From Natronosporangium sp035305625 (lineage in GTDB: Bacteria; Actinomycetota; Actinomycetes; Mycobacteriales; Micromonosporaceae), in NCBI GenBank assembly GCA_963809545.1, contig CAWEKD010000007.1, positions 558,001 to 622,000 on the forward strand: a DNA stretch of 64,000 bases. Reading direction: 5' to 3'. Within the stretch, counting starts at the first letter, position 1, and the number at the start of each line of letters is the position of its first letter. Below are positions 34,070-43,303 of the stretch, piece after piece. The translations under genes were made by a program, and so were the position numbers. The notes under the pieces were generated by a model that searched no databases, had not been told where the DNA came from, and was given only the letters and a program-made list of their open reading frames with translations.

Positions 34070-34915
34070 CTATGTGCGCCGGTGGACCACCACGCCGACC
34101 AGCCCGGGTCCGACATGGGCGGCCACCACCGCCCCCACCTCTGAGGTCCACTGCTGACCCAGCCGCTCCCCCAGCCGGCTCGCCAACTGCTCCCCCACCC
34201 ACCGGGCCCGCTCGCCGGCCACCAGATGGTGCACGGCGACGTCCACTGGCCCCTCTCCGGCCGCGGCCACCGCCAGATCCACCAACCGGCTCAGCGCGCG
34301 CGAGGCGGTCCGCACCTTGTCCCGGACCGCGATCGCGCCATCGGCCACATACAGGATCGGCTTGACCGACAGCGCGGTGCCGAGCAGCGCGGAGGCGGCG
34401 CTGATCCGGCCACCCCGGCGCAGGAACTCCAGGGTGTCCACATAGAAGAAGGTGGTGGTAGCGGCGACCGCGGCCCGCGCCGCCTCCGCGACCGCCGTCA
34501 GCTCCGCGCCGGTGGCCGCGGCCCGGGCGGCCGCCAGGGCACAGAATCCGAGCCCCATCCCGGTGGAGCGGGAATCCACCACCACCACCCGGTCCGGAGC
34601 CACGTCCGCGGCGGCGAGGGCGGCCGCCTCGTACGTGCCGGACAGCTCAGCGGACAGGTGCACCGACACCACCCCGTCGGCGCCGGCGGCGAGCAACCGC
34701 CGGTAGGTGGCCGCGAACTGTTCCGGGGCCGGCCGAGAGGTGGTGACCCCGGCCGGGCGCTCCGCCAGGGCGGTCGCCACCTCCGCCGGGCCGATCTGCT
34801 CGCCTTCGAGCCCTTCCACCCCGTCAATGATCACGGTCAGCGGCACCACCGTGATGTCGTCGGCCAGGTCAGCGGGTAAGTACGCGGTTGAGTCGGTCAC
34901 CACGGCAACAGCCAT
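34070..34915 (-). CDS. DegV family fatty-acid-binding protein
   Basis: 281 residues from ATG 34913-34915 (MAVAVVTDSTAYLPADLADD). DegV proteins bind a fatty acid and in Firmicutes work as FakB partners of a fatty-acid kinase. No kinase gene is in this window. VVTDSTAYLP is the family opening; GVTTSRPAPEQFAATYRRLL and VVSVHLSAELSGTYEAAALA contact the lipid head group; VVVDSRSTGMGLGFCALAAA follows. The nearby 34924 start would add three residues. It is the first gene upstream of the com operon, 103 bases away. Confidence 0.92.
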   Translation of the reverse strand: MAVAVVTDSTAYLPADLADDITVVPLTVIIDGVEGLEGEQIGPAEVATALAERPAGVTTSRPAPEQFAATYRRLLAAGADGVVSVHLSAELSGTYEAAALAAADVAPDRVVVVDSRSTGMGLGFCALAAARAAATGAELTAVAEAARAAVAATTTFFYVDTLEFLRRGGRISAASALLGTALSVKPILYVADGAIAVRDKVRTASRALSRLVDLAVAAAGEGPVDVAVHHLVAGERARWVGEQLASRLGERLGQQWTSEVGAVVAAHVGPGLVGVVVHRRT

Positions 34916-34950
34916 GCCTGGCACGGTAACGCACCGGCCGGCCGGCCCGG

Positions 34951-35394
34951 TCAGTCAAGGACCTCCTGCACCTCCAGGGGCGTGCCCTGCATACAGGTGG
35001 TGAGCAGATCGGACCGTACCTGGCCACGGACCGTGACCGTACTGCCTACCCGCAACTGTTCGGCCACGGGACCGAACACCAGGTAGTCACCGGTGTCGGT
35101 ACGCAGCAGGGTGCAGCCCGGCTCGACTCCCGCGAACACCTCTCCCGTCACCACCACCTCCCCGCTGGGCTGGGGAGACAGCGACGGGTCGCCGGGGCGG
35201 ATCGGCTCCGGGCTGGGCAGGGTGGGCGGTGTCCCCGGAAGGGCTTCGGTGGGTGGGACCGAGGTCACGCTGGTCGGGGACGGGGCGGTAGAGCCGTCGC
35301 TCCCTTCCCCGCAGCCGGTCAGGAGGCTGGCGGCGAGGACGGCGACGACACCGAGGATGAGGGGTTGAGGTCGCACGATGATGAGACGTATCAC
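34951..35394 (-). CDS. Lipoprotein with OB-fold-like domain
   Basis: 147 residues from a GTG at 35394; an in-frame GTG at 35376 (VRPQPLILGVVAVLAASLLT) is equally possible. The signal ends at lipobox LLTGC, so the protein is lipid-anchored outside the membrane. A Ser/Pro/Thr-rich linker of about 50 residues precedes a small beta domain: VVVTGEVFAGVEPGCTLLRT, VGSTVTVRGQVRSDLLTTC. The two cysteines there may pair. The fold resembles OB-fold stress proteins; function unknown. It lies 42 bases from the divergent-looking phosphatase gene on the same strand. Confidence 0.75.
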   Translation of the reverse strand: MIRLIIVRPQPLILGVVAVLAASLLTGCGEGSDGSTAPSPTSVTSVPPTEALPGTPPTLPSPEPIRPGDPSLSPQPSGEVVVTGEVFAGVEPGCTLLRTDTGDYLVFGPVAEQLRVGSTVTVRGQVRSDLLTTCMQGTPLEVQEVLD

Positions 35395-35436
35395 TGTCTG
35401 GAACGGTTCCGCCGAGGCCGTCGGGCGCCGGGTAGG

Positions 35437-36063
35437 TCACTCGTACCCGGCCAACCCCTGCTCAGCCCAGCCCGCGTTGTGCGCGTGCAGCATCCATCCC
35501 CGCACCGGGTCCAGCCGCAGCTCGGTGTAGTGACAGTTGGTCAGCACCACCACCGCTCCCAGCTGCTCCACCGGCCACCCCAACAAGTCGAACATGCCGT
35601 ACCGCGCAGCTCCGCCGTGGGTGACCACCACCGTCGTCCGGCCGGGGTTGGCCTCGGCCGCCTCGCGCAGCGCCTCCCCCACCCGCTTCATCACGTCGGT
35701 CGGCTGCTCGATCCCGTGGCCGAGATCGTGGTGACCGGCCCGCTGCCGCGCGTGCGCCTTCGGGAACCGCTCGGCGATCTCGGTCATGGTCAGGCCTTCC
35801 CACTCGCCGTAGCTGCGCTCCCGCAACCGCGGATCCCGCTGGATCGGCAGCCCGGTCAGCTCCGCCAGCGGCCGGGCGGTGTCCAGCGCGCGGCGCAGAT
35901 CGCTGGAGATGATCGCGGCGGGGCGGCGCGCCGCCAGCAGCGGCGCCGCCTGCTCGGCCTGGGTGCGCCCGAGGGGGCTGAGCGCTACATCCGTATGCCC
36001 CTGTACCCGACGCTCACTGTTCCATTCGGTGGTGCCGTGTCGCCAGAGGAGCAGGGTGGTCAC
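35437..36063 (-). CDS. Histidine phosphatase superfamily protein (phosphoglycerate mutase-like)
   Basis: 208 residues; GTG 36061-36063 overlaps the rsfS stop. The catalytic RHG motif is LLLWRHGTTEWNSERRVQGH; SPLGRTQAEQAAPLLAARRP, RERSYGEWEGL and VVVTHGGAARYGMFDLLGWP carry the other active-site residues (second His, Arg, Glu). The family removes phosphate from small metabolites; in actinobacteria a copy behind rsfS has been called phosphoglycerate mutase or glucosyl-3-phosphoglycerate phosphatase. The substrate here is not established. Confidence 0.93.
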   Translation of the reverse strand: MTTLLLWRHGTTEWNSERRVQGHTDVALSPLGRTQAEQAAPLLAARRPAAIISSDLRRALDTARPLAELTGLPIQRDPRLRERSYGEWEGLTMTEIAERFPKAHARQRAGHHDLGHGIEQPTDVMKRVGEALREAAEANPGRTTVVVTHGGAARYGMFDLLGWPVEQLGAVVVLTNCHYTELRLDPVRGWMLHAHNAGWAEQGLAGYE

Positions 36064-36470
36064 GACTCGGCTCCCTCCACCCCCTGGCCAGTCCCCGCCA
36101 GGCTCGGATCAGCGGAGAACGGGATGGTCGGGCAATCCTTCCAGAGTCGGTCGAGCGCGTAATACTCTCGGTCCTCTCGATGCTGGATGTGCAGCACGAC
36201 GTCAGCGTAATCCAGCAGCACCCACCGCCCTTCCTGCTCCCCCTCCCGGCGCACCGGTTTGGCCGGTTCCGGCAGGGCCAGCATCCGCGCCTCAATCTCA
36301 TCGACGATCGCGGCGACCTGGCGCTCGTTGGCGGCGGAAGCGATCACGAACGCATCCGTGATGACCAGCCGCTCCGACACGTCGATGATCATGATCTCCT
36401 CGGCCTTTTTGTCCGCGGCGGCACTGGCCGCGGTCAGCGCCAACAAGCGGGCGCGTTCGGATGCGGGCAA
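36060..36470 (-). CDS. rsfS: Ribosome silencing factor RsfS
   Basis: 136 residues from a TTG at 36468-36470 with GGAGGG about five bases upstream, which decides the start. It binds uL14 and blocks subunit joining in starved or stationary cells. EEIMIIDVSERLVITDAFVI, ANERQVAAIVDEIEARM, GRWVLLDYADVVLHIQH and REYYALDRLWKDCP follow the family order. It lies 72 bases after nadD, the standard nadD-rsfS pairing, and overlaps the phosphatase gene. Confidence 0.94.
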   Translation of the reverse strand: MPASERARLLALTAASAAADKKAEEIMIIDVSERLVITDAFVIASAANERQVAAIVDEIEARMLALPEPAKPVRREGEQEGRWVLLDYADVVLHIQHREDREYYALDRLWKDCPTIPFSADPSLAGTGQGVEGAES

Positions 36471-36542
36471 TGGGTTCCCTCCTCGTCCTCGGGTCTCCAG
36501 CCTCTCACACGCGACCGATCGACAGCCGCCCGGTTTGTCGGA

Positions 36543-37136
36543 TCATTCAGTATCTGCCCGATACAGTTTCCGCTTGGAGATGTACTGCACCACCCCGTCC
36601 GGCACCAGGTACCAGATCGGCTTACCGGCGGCCACCCGGGCCCGACAATCGGTAGAAGAAATCGCCATCGCGGGCACTTGCACCAAGCTGACCGAATCCG
36701 CCGGCAGGTGGGCATCCGACAAGGGGAACCCCGGACGCGTGACCCCGATGAAGTGGGCCAGGCCGAACACCTCCTCCGCGTCCTTCCAGGACAGGATCCG
36801 CGCCAACGCGTCCGCCCCGGTGATGAAGTACAGCTCCGCGTCGGGGCCGTACTCCCGCCGCAGATCCCGTAGGGTGTCGACGGTGTACGTGGGCCCGGGC
36901 CGGTCAATGTCCACCCGGCTGACGTGGAATTGCGGATTGGAGGCGGTGGCGATCACGGTCATCAGGTACCGGTCCTCGGCTGGGCTCACCTGGTCACCTT
37001 TCTGCCACGGCTGTCCGGTGGGCACGAACACCACCTGATCCAGCTCGTACAGATCGGCCACCTCATTGGCCGCGACCAGATGACCGTGGTGGATGGGATC
37101 GAACGTACCGCCCATGATCCCGATCCGCCGCTTCAC
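36543..37136 (-). CDS. nadD: Nicotinate-nucleotide adenylyltransferase
   Basis: 197 residues from GTG 37134-37136 (VKRRIGIMGGTFDPIHHGHL), overlapping the pepN stop. It makes deamido-NAD from nicotinate mononucleotide and ATP. GGTFDPIHHGHL is the nucleotidyltransferase G-x-F-x-P-x-H-x-G-H motif; FVPTGQPWQKGDQVSPAEDR and ISSTDCRARVAAGKPIWYLV (ISSTxxR) complete the site. Adjacent to rsfS as in most bacteria. Confidence 0.95.
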   Translation of the reverse strand: MKRRIGIMGGTFDPIHHGHLVAANEVADLYELDQVVFVPTGQPWQKGDQVSPAEDRYLMTVIATASNPQFHVSRVDIDRPGPTYTVDTLRDLRREYGPDAELYFITGADALARILSWKDAEEVFGLAHFIGVTRPGFPLSDAHLPADSVSLVQVPAMAISSTDCRARVAAGKPIWYLVPDGVVQYISKRKLYRADTE

Positions 37137-39658
37137 CGGCCCGCCACCCCCTCTGTCTCCCGCCCGCGCGCGGCCAGCGCCCGACGCAGGTCGTCGGTCG
37201 CGTCGACGATCTCCCGCCGTACCACCGGGTGCAGCCCCTCGGTGGCCAGCGCCGCGGTAGCAGTGGCCACGGTGGTCTCGGACACCGCGTACCGCGGGTA
37301 GGCCGCCCGGGTCACCGCCTCCAGCAACTGCTCCGACCGCCACTCCGCGGTCGCGCCGATCTCGTCGAAGTAGCGTGCCACATACGGGGCGGTGAGCTCC
37401 GCCTGCCCCGGCTGCCAGAATCCCTCGGCCGCCGCCGTCAACAGCCGGTTGGACAAGGTCCGGTCGGTGGTGATCAGCCGCCACGCCTCCGCCTTGGCCT
37501 CCGGCTCCGGGCGGGCCGCCCGGCACCAGAGCGCCTGCTGCTGGCCGCGCGCACTGGGATCCCGCGCCTCCTCGGCGGCGATCAGCTCCTCCGCCGCCGC
37601 CCCCAGCGCCGCCAGCCGCCCCACGATCAACCACCGCAGGTCGGGGTCGAGCGCCAACCCGTCCGGCACCTGCCCGGCCAGCCACTCCCTCAGCCAGTCC
37701 ACGTCCTCCGCGCCGGCGCACCGGATCAGGCCGCGGGCGCCCGCCAGCTGCCACGCGCTCCCAGGCTCGGCCGCCGACAGCACCTGCCGGGCCACGCCCG
37801 CCATGGTGGCGAGGGCCAGCGGCCGGCGGACCGGGGGCAGATACCGGTCCACTACTTGATCACACACCGTGGCGAACATGGTCTCGTATAGCGGCAGGTG
37901 GGTCTCGTGCGGCAGCGCCGCCGCGGCCAGCTCCACCAGCCGGCTGGCCGGCAGCTCAGCGTCCCGGCAGGCGTCCCACGCTGCTCCCCACACCAATGCC
38001 CGCGCCTGCGGGTCCGCTAACCGAGGCAGCACCGTCAACGGGTCCCCCGACCCCGCCAGTCGCAGCTTGGCGTAGCTGAGATCGTCGTCGTTGACCAGCA
38101 ACAACTGCCCCGCCGGTGCGCCGGCCAGCGCCGGTACCTCCACCGGGCCCGGGGTGCCGGGCACGTCCACCAGCACCTGCGCGCGGCGGGTGACGGCGCC
38201 ATCGACCTCGTCGTACACCCCCACCGCCACCCGGTGCGGGCGGGTGGCGGGCTGGCCGTCTGGGCCAGTGGCGGTGATCCGGACCGTACGCCAGCGGCCG
38301 GCATCATCCATCTCCACCTCCGGCCGGAGCGTGTCCACCCCGGACCGACGCAGCCACTGCTCCCCCCACTCGGTGAGGTCCCGGCCGCTCGCCTTGGACA
38401 ACGCGTCCAGCAGATCGGCCAAGGTCGCGTTGCCGTAGGCGTGCGTCTGGAAGTAGGAACGCAGGCCGGCCCAGAACGCCTCGTCCCCCACCCAGGCCAC
38501 CAGCTGCCGCAGTACCGCCGATCCCTTGGCGTACGAAATCCCGTCGAAGTTGGCCAGCGCCTGGGCGGTGTCGGCCACCTCGGTCGGGGCCACCGGATGC
38601 GTGGACGGCCGCTGGTCAGCGGCGTACCCCCAGCTCTTGCGGGACACGATGTAGCTGGCCGCGGCGGTCCGGAACCGCGTCGCCTCCGCGGTCACCCGCC
38701 AGCCCAGATAGTCCGCGAACGACTCGTTCAACCACAGGTCGTCCCACCAGCGCATGGTGACCAGGTCACCGAACCACATGTGGGCCATCTCGTGGGCGAT
38801 CAGCACCGCCCGCCGCTCCCGCTCACTGTCGGTGACCGCCGACCGGAACACCAGCTCGTCGCGGATCAAGACGCAGCCGGGGAACTCCATCGCTCCCCAA
38901 CTGAACTCCGGCGCGAACACCTGATCGTAGTCGCCGAACGGATACCGGATGCCGAACCGGTCGTGGTAGTAGTCCAGGCCGGCAGCGGTCACCTCGAACA
39001 GCTCCGGAGCCTCCCGCTCCAGGTGCCCCGCGAGCGAAGCCCGCGCGTACAGCCCAAGCGGGATGCCGTCATGCTCTGCCCGTAGCTCGTGGTACGGCCC
39101 GGCCGCCAGCGTGATCAGGTACGTGGCCAGGGGCGGGGTCGGTGCGAACTCCCACCGCCCCGGCGCGACCTGCCGACCGGCCCCGTTCGCCCGTACCAGC
39201 CACTGCGGATCAGCGGTCACCCGCAGCGTGACCGGCGCCTTCAGATCCGGCTGGTCGAAGCAGGCCATGAACCGAGGAGCCTGGGTGATGGAAGGTTGGG
39301 CGTAGATGTAGACCTTCCCGTCGGCGGGATCGACGAACCGGTGCATACCCTCGCTGGACCGTGAGTACGGGTAGTCCGCCTCCACCACCAGTTCGTTGTC
39401 GGCGGCCAGCCCCGGCAGCGGCAACCGCCCCTCCGCGAGGGTGGCCGGATCCAACTGGCGGCCGTTCAGGCGGGCTGCCCGGAGGGTGTGGGGTCGGAGC
39501 TCGATGAACGTGTCCGCCCCCGGAGTGGCGCGAAACCGCACCGTGGTGGTGGAGCGGAACGTGTCCGGGCCACCGGTGAGGTCCACATCCAGCTCATACC
39601 CGTCCACGGTCAACAGTCCCGCACGGGAGCGGGCTTCCAGCATGGTGAGACTACGCAC
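37133..39658 (-). CDS. pepN: Aminopeptidase N, M1 family, with variant GAMEN motif
   Basis: 841 residues from GTG 39656-39658 (VRSLTMLEARSRAGLLTVDG). A beta-rich N-terminal domain, then the zinc site HEMAHMWFGDL with the second Glu in LWLNESFADYLGWR (H-E-x-x-H-x18-E), complete. The exopeptidase motif normally G-A-M-E-N reads GAMEF (in FSWGAMEFPGCVLIRDE); the key Glu is kept. The ERAP1-like C-terminal helices fill the rest. It removes N-terminal residues from peptides in the cytoplasm. The frame is open past the start into the divergent radC region, so homology decides the start. Confidence 0.94.
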   Translation of the reverse strand: MRSLTMLEARSRAGLLTVDGYELDVDLTGGPDTFRSTTTVRFRATPGADTFIELRPHTLRAARLNGRQLDPATLAEGRLPLPGLAADNELVVEADYPYSRSSEGMHRFVDPADGKVYIYAQPSITQAPRFMACFDQPDLKAPVTLRVTADPQWLVRANGAGRQVAPGRWEFAPTPPLATYLITLAAGPYHELRAEHDGIPLGLYARASLAGHLEREAPELFEVTAAGLDYYHDRFGIRYPFGDYDQVFAPEFSWGAMEFPGCVLIRDELVFRSAVTDSERERRAVLIAHEMAHMWFGDLVTMRWWDDLWLNESFADYLGWRVTAEATRFRTAAASYIVSRKSWGYAADQRPSTHPVAPTEVADTAQALANFDGISYAKGSAVLRQLVAWVGDEAFWAGLRSYFQTHAYGNATLADLLDALSKASGRDLTEWGEQWLRRSGVDTLRPEVEMDDAGRWRTVRITATGPDGQPATRPHRVAVGVYDEVDGAVTRRAQVLVDVPGTPGPVEVPALAGAPAGQLLLVNDDDLSYAKLRLAGSGDPLTVLPRLADPQARALVWGAAWDACRDAELPASRLVELAAAALPHETHLPLYETMFATVCDQVVDRYLPPVRRPLALATMAGVARQVLSAAEPGSAWQLAGARGLIRCAGAEDVDWLREWLAGQVPDGLALDPDLRWLIVGRLAALGAAAEELIAAEEARDPSARGQQQALWCRAARPEPEAKAEAWRLITTDRTLSNRLLTAAAEGFWQPGQAELTAPYVARYFDEIGATAEWRSEQLLEAVTRAAYPRYAVSETTVATATAALATEGLHPVVRREIVDATDDLRRALAARGRETEGVAGR

Positions 39659-39739
39659 ATGGCCATCCTGCCCGATACGGGTGCGATGGGGTGGCACTGG
39701 GCTGGATGAGATGTCACAGCCAGGCCCTACCGTGCCGGC

Positions 39740-40498
39740 ATGCGGATCGCAGACCTGCCCGTGCATGAGCGACCACGGGAGCGGCTGGCCGCGCTGGGCA
39801 CCGGGGCGTTGACCGAGCGGGAGCTGCTGGCGGTGGTGCTCGGCACAGGGGGTTCCCCCGGCGTCGGGGCGCACCGGTTGGCGGAGGGGCTGCTGACTCG
39901 ATTCGGGTCCTTGGCGAGACTGGCTCGGGCCCATCCGGCGGAATTAGCGGCGGTGCCGGGGATCGGCCCTGCGAAGGCCGCGGTGCTGTCGGCGGCGTTC
40001 GAGCTGGGGCGGCGGATGTGGTCGGGCTCGCCGCCCGTCACTATCACCGGGCCCGCGGACGTGGTGGCGGTGGTCGCCCCGCTGCTCCGGGGCCGCAGTC
40101 GCGAACGCATGGTGGTGGTCAGTTGTGACGGAGCCGGCCAGGTGCTCGGGCACGACGTGCTGACCGAAGGAGCGGCCGATCACACGTTGCTGCCGGTCCG
40201 GGAGGCGCTGGTGACCGTGCTCCGCCGGGACGGACGGGCGTTCTGGCTGGCCCACAACCATCCGGCCGGGCCGGCGGTGGCCAGCCCCGCCGATGTCGCG
40301 GCCACCCTCGCGGTTCGCCAGGCGGCGGCCACGACCGGCCTGCGCTTCCTGGGCCATCTGGTGGTCACCGACCGCGACTGGTGTGAGGTGGTGACACCGC
40401 CGGTGCGTATGACCACCACGCTGCGGTCGGGTCGCTCCACCCGCCGGGGTCGGCCCCTGCCAGCGAGCCCCGCGGTCAGGGGCGAAGGGACGAGGTGA
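39740..40498 (+). CDS. radC: RadC family JAB/MPN-domain protein
   Basis: 252 residues beginning MRIADLPVHERPRERLAALG, the family opening. A helix-hairpin-helix region (AELAAVPGIGPAKAAVLSAA) precedes the JAB domain with FWLAHNHPAGPAVASPADVA (H-x-H-x8-S/D zinc motif; Asp and Ser positions present). The early idea of a DNA-repair role is not confirmed; the family is regarded as a metalloprotease or isopeptidase-like fold. The last 40 residues are basic and unconserved. Divergent from pepN, 81 bases apart. Confidence 0.92.
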   Translation: MRIADLPVHERPRERLAALGTGALTERELLAVVLGTGGSPGVGAHRLAEGLLTRFGSLARLARAHPAELAAVPGIGPAKAAVLSAAFELGRRMWSGSPPVTITGPADVVAVVAPLLRGRSRERMVVVSCDGAGQVLGHDVLTEGAADHTLLPVREALVTVLRRDGRAFWLAHNHPAGPAVASPADVAATLAVRQAAATTGLRFLGHLVVTDRDWCEVVTPPVRMTTTLRSGRSTRRGRPLPASPAVRGEGTR

Positions 40499-40506
40499 CG
40501 GTCATC

Positions 40507-40911
40507 TCAAATGGCGTCGTCCGGGTGAATCTCACGATGCTCCGCCGGGGTGAGCAGGTGCACCCCGAGCACGCGCACCCGCTTTTGCGCACACACCTGG
40601 TGCGTGACCCGGAACCAAGTCCGGTCGACGTCGGTGATGGCGGCGGTGCCGGGGCGGGTCAGCGCCACCAGAATGCCTCCGCCCTTGTCCCCTTCCGCTA
40701 ACGCGGCGGCGAAGACCCCGATGAACTGCGCGCAGTCTTCGGCATCCACCTCGGCGGGGACATCATCGACCGGACAGTGCACCATCACCCGGTTGTTGGC
40801 ATCGCAGAGTACGAACCGGACCCCGCGCTGGTTGCGTTCGGCCGGATCAAGTGCGAGCTCCAAATGTTCACGAATGGCTTCAGGGGAATCCAGAACCGGG
40901 GTTTCGGTCAT
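40507..40911 (-). CDS. Uncharacterised cytoplasmic protein
   Basis: 134 residues from ATG 40909-40911 (MTETPVLDSPEAIREHLELA). ERNQRGVRFVLCDANNRVMV, VDDVPAEVDAEDCAQFIGVF and GGGILVALTRPGTAAITDVD suggest a small alpha/beta domain like a divergent JAB or RadC-like core without metal ligands. No signal peptide or membrane helix. It converges on radC with an 8-base gap and lies 62 bases downstream of obg on the same strand. The similarity to the start of a JAB core is my inference. Function unknown. Confidence 0.75.
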   Translation of the reverse strand: MTETPVLDSPEAIREHLELALDPAERNQRGVRFVLCDANNRVMVHCPVDDVPAEVDAEDCAQFIGVFAAALAEGDKGGGILVALTRPGTAAITDVDRTWFRVTHQVCAQKRVRVLGVHLLTPAEHREIHPDDAI

Positions 40912-40973
40912 AGGCGGTGATAGTGCCACACCTTCTGCCCCCGCGCATCCCTCGATGTCAGGGAATCCTGTGC

Positions 40974-42428
40974 CTAATCCGGTTCAACCTGCTCAGGCGA
41001 CTCTGACCGCGGTGGCAGATCGGGAGTGGGGCGGCGTCGGGCCTTGCGGGCCGCGAGCCGCTCCGCCGCGGTCCGCCGACGCGGCCGATCCTCGGCCAGC
41101 CGCTCATCCTGCCCCCGGATCGGGGGGACGTAGCCGGTGCCGGCGGGGATCGCCGGCTGCCACTCGAACTCCCAGTCGGCGATCCGGACCGTACAGCCGG
41201 GGCGGGCACCGATCCGGGTCAGCTCCTCCTCCACCCCCAGCCGGGCCAGCCGGTCGGCGAGGTAGCCGACCGCCTCGTCATTGTCGAAGTTGGTCTGCCG
41301 CACCCACCGCTCCGGACGGGCCCCCCGGACGACGTACGTGTCGTCGTCGACCTGCTCCAGGGTGAATCCGGTGTCGTCGACCGCCGGTGGGCGAATCACC
41401 TGCCGGGTCGGTTCGACCACCCGGGTGGCGCGGGCGTCGGCGACCAGCTCGGCCATCGCGTTGACCAGCTCCCGCAGCCCCTCCCGCGTAGCCGCGCTGA
41501 CCGGGAACACCCGCAGCCCTCGGGCTTCCAGATCTGGTCGGACCAGTTCGGCCAGCTCACGACCGTCCGGGATGTCCACCTTGTTCAGCGCTACCAACCG
41601 GGGGCGGTCTTCCATCCCCCCGTAGGCGGCGAGCTCCGCCTCGATCACGTCCAGATCCCGCAAGGGATCCCGGTCGGTTTCCAGCGCGGCGGTATCGATC
41701 ACATGCACCAGCACCGCGCACCGCTCGATGTGCCGCAAGAACTCCAGCCCAAGTCCCCGCCCGGTGGCGGCGCCAGGGATCAGACCCGGCACGTCCGCCA
41801 CCGTAAAGGTGGTGTCAGCGACCCGGACCACCCCCAGGTGCGGGGTCAGGGTGGTGAACGGGTAGTCGGCGACCTTCGGCTTCGCCGCGGAGATGGCGGA
41901 GATCAGCGAGGACTTGCCCGCGGAGGGGAAACCCACCAGGCCGACGTCGGCCACGCTCTTGAGTTCCAGCACCACGTCCCGCTGCTCCCCGGGCTCGCCC
42001 AGCTCCGCGAACCCTGGGGCTTTGCGTCGTGCGTTGGCCAGCGCCGCGTTACCGCGCCCACCCCGGCCGCCCCGGGCTACGTGGTACCTGGTGCCGGCGC
42101 CGACCAGGTCAGCCAGCACTTCACCGTCCAGGGTCTGCACCACCGTGCCATCCGGCACCCGCAGGATGAGGTCCTCCGCATTGGCGCCGTCCCGCCGGGA
42201 GCCGGCGCCGTGCCCCCCGTTAGGGGCCTTGACCCGCGGCCGATACCGGAAGTCCAGCAAAGTGTGTACCCCGGGGTCGACCATCAGCACCACGTCGCCA
42301 CCGCGGCCGCCGTTGCCGCCATCCGGGCCGCCCAGAGGCTTGAACTTCTCCCGGTGGATGGAGACACAGCCGTTGCCGCCGTTGCCGGCCTGCACGTGCA
42401 GGACCACGCGGTCGACAAAGGTGGTCAT
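40974..42428 (-). CDS. obg: GTPase ObgE/CgtA
   Basis: 484 residues. Glycine-rich Obg fold at residues 1-158 (FVDRVVLHVQAGNGGNGCVS, GGNGGRGGDVVLMVD). G domain: G1 GFPSAGKSSL, G3 DVPG, G4 NKVD. A C-terminal OCT domain covers about 345-425, followed by a basic tail. It is a ribosome-associated GTPase in 50S maturation and stringent response. ATG 42426-42428 starts MTTFVDRVVL, as in relatives. It follows rplU-rpmA, the canonical order. Confidence 0.96.
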   Translation of the reverse strand: MTTFVDRVVLHVQAGNGGNGCVSIHREKFKPLGGPDGGNGGRGGDVVLMVDPGVHTLLDFRYRPRVKAPNGGHGAGSRRDGANAEDLILRVPDGTVVQTLDGEVLADLVGAGTRYHVARGGRGGRGNAALANARRKAPGFAELGEPGEQRDVVLELKSVADVGLVGFPSAGKSSLISAISAAKPKVADYPFTTLTPHLGVVRVADTTFTVADVPGLIPGAATGRGLGLEFLRHIERCAVLVHVIDTAALETDRDPLRDLDVIEAELAAYGGMEDRPRLVALNKVDIPDGRELAELVRPDLEARGLRVFPVSAATREGLRELVNAMAELVADARATRVVEPTRQVIRPPAVDDTGFTLEQVDDDTYVVRGARPERWVRQTNFDNDEAVGYLADRLARLGVEEELTRIGARPGCTVRIADWEFEWQPAIPAGTGYVPPIRGQDERLAEDRPRRRTAAERLAARKARRRPTPDLPPRSESPEQVEPD

Positions 42429-42531
42429 CGGTGCTGAAACCTCCTCCGGTCCAGTCCCCGGTGGGCGCCGTCACCTCGGCTGGTACCCGTGATCCGGTCG
42501 CCTGGCCCCGGTCGGAGGCGGCCCGCCAGTC

Positions 42532-42783
42532 TCAGCTGGCGATCACGCTGACGGTACGGCGTCCCCGCCGCACGTCGAACTTGACCTGCCCGGCGGCCAG
42601 GGCGAACAGCGTGTCGTCGCTGCCCCGCCCCACCAGATCACCGGGGTGGAACTTGGTGCCCCGCTGGCGAACCAGGATCTCACCGGCGTTGACGTACTGA
42701 CCGCCGAACCGCTTCACACCCAGCCGCTTGGAGCGCGAGTCCCGACCGTTCCGGGAGCTGGACGCACCCTTCTTGTGAGCCAT
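42532..42783 (-). CDS. rpmA: 50S ribosomal protein L27
   Basis: 83 residues, canonical: MAHKKGASSSRNGRDSRSKR, LGVKRFGGQYVNAGEILVRQ, GTKFHPGDLVGRGSDDTLFA. L27 reaches the peptidyl-transferase centre with its N terminus. No long N-terminal extension is present, so no special protease is required. It lies 12 bases after rplU and 103 bases before obg. Confidence 0.98.
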   Translation of the reverse strand: MAHKKGASSSRNGRDSRSKRLGVKRFGGQYVNAGEILVRQRGTKFHPGDLVGRGSDDTLFALAAGQVKFDVRRGRRTVSVIAS

Positions 42784-42795
42784 CTCGGTAGTCCC

Positions 42796-43110
42796 CTACT
42801 TCCCCGCGGAGATGCCGGTCACCTTCACCTGGGTCAGCCGCTGCCGGTGCCCCTGGCGCTTGTGGTAGCCGGTCTTGCTCTTGAACTTGTGGATCCGGAT
42901 CTTCGGCCCCTTACGGTGGGCCACCAGTTCGGCGGTCACCGAGACCTTCGCCAGCTGCTCGGCGTCGGTCACCACCTGGTCGCCGTCGACCAGCAACACC
43001 GCGGGCAGCGACACCGCTTCACCGGGCTCCCCGGCGAGCTTCTCGACCTCGATCACGTCGCCTTCGGCGACCTTGTACTGCTTGCCGCCGGTCTTGACGA
43101 TCGCGTACAT
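42796..43110 (-). CDS. rplU: 50S ribosomal protein L21
   Basis: 104 residues from ATG 43108-43110 (MYAIVKTGGKQYKVAEGDVI). FKSKTGYHKRQGHRQRLTQV is the signature basic C-terminal region. L21 binds 23S rRNA domain I/II. First gene of the rplU-rpmA-obg operon. The frame is open further upstream, but the family start is unambiguous. An autoregulated leader is possible but not visible. Confidence 0.98.
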   Translation of the reverse strand: MYAIVKTGGKQYKVAEGDVIEVEKLAGEPGEAVSLPAVLLVDGDQVVTDAEQLAKVSVTAELVAHRKGPKIRIHKFKSKTGYHKRQGHRQRLTQVKVTGISAGK

Positions 43111-43263
43111 AGCCACGCGGCTCCCTGTCAACGTCACGCTGGTGGTTCGGATTGGCTCGATGACCGGGTATGCGCACCCGGACAGCCCGGCGCACAGCAG
43201 TGCGCCGTGGTACAGGATACGACATGCCCAATCGGGGCGCCCACCCGAGGGCGCGCCCCGGCA

Positions 43264-43288
43264 CCGGGGGGCCCCGCCCGCCCCCCGG
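43264..43288 (-). terminator. Hairpin between the lipoprotein gene and rplU
   Basis: CCGGGGGGC (43264-43272) pairs exactly with GCCCCCCGG (43280-43288) around a 7-base loop, 16 bases past the lipoprotein stop on the minus strand. The rest of the gap to rplU (43111-43263) shows no gene and should hold the rplU promoter. Confidence 0.55.
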
Positions 43289-43303
43289 GCCTGCTGACCC
43301 TGG

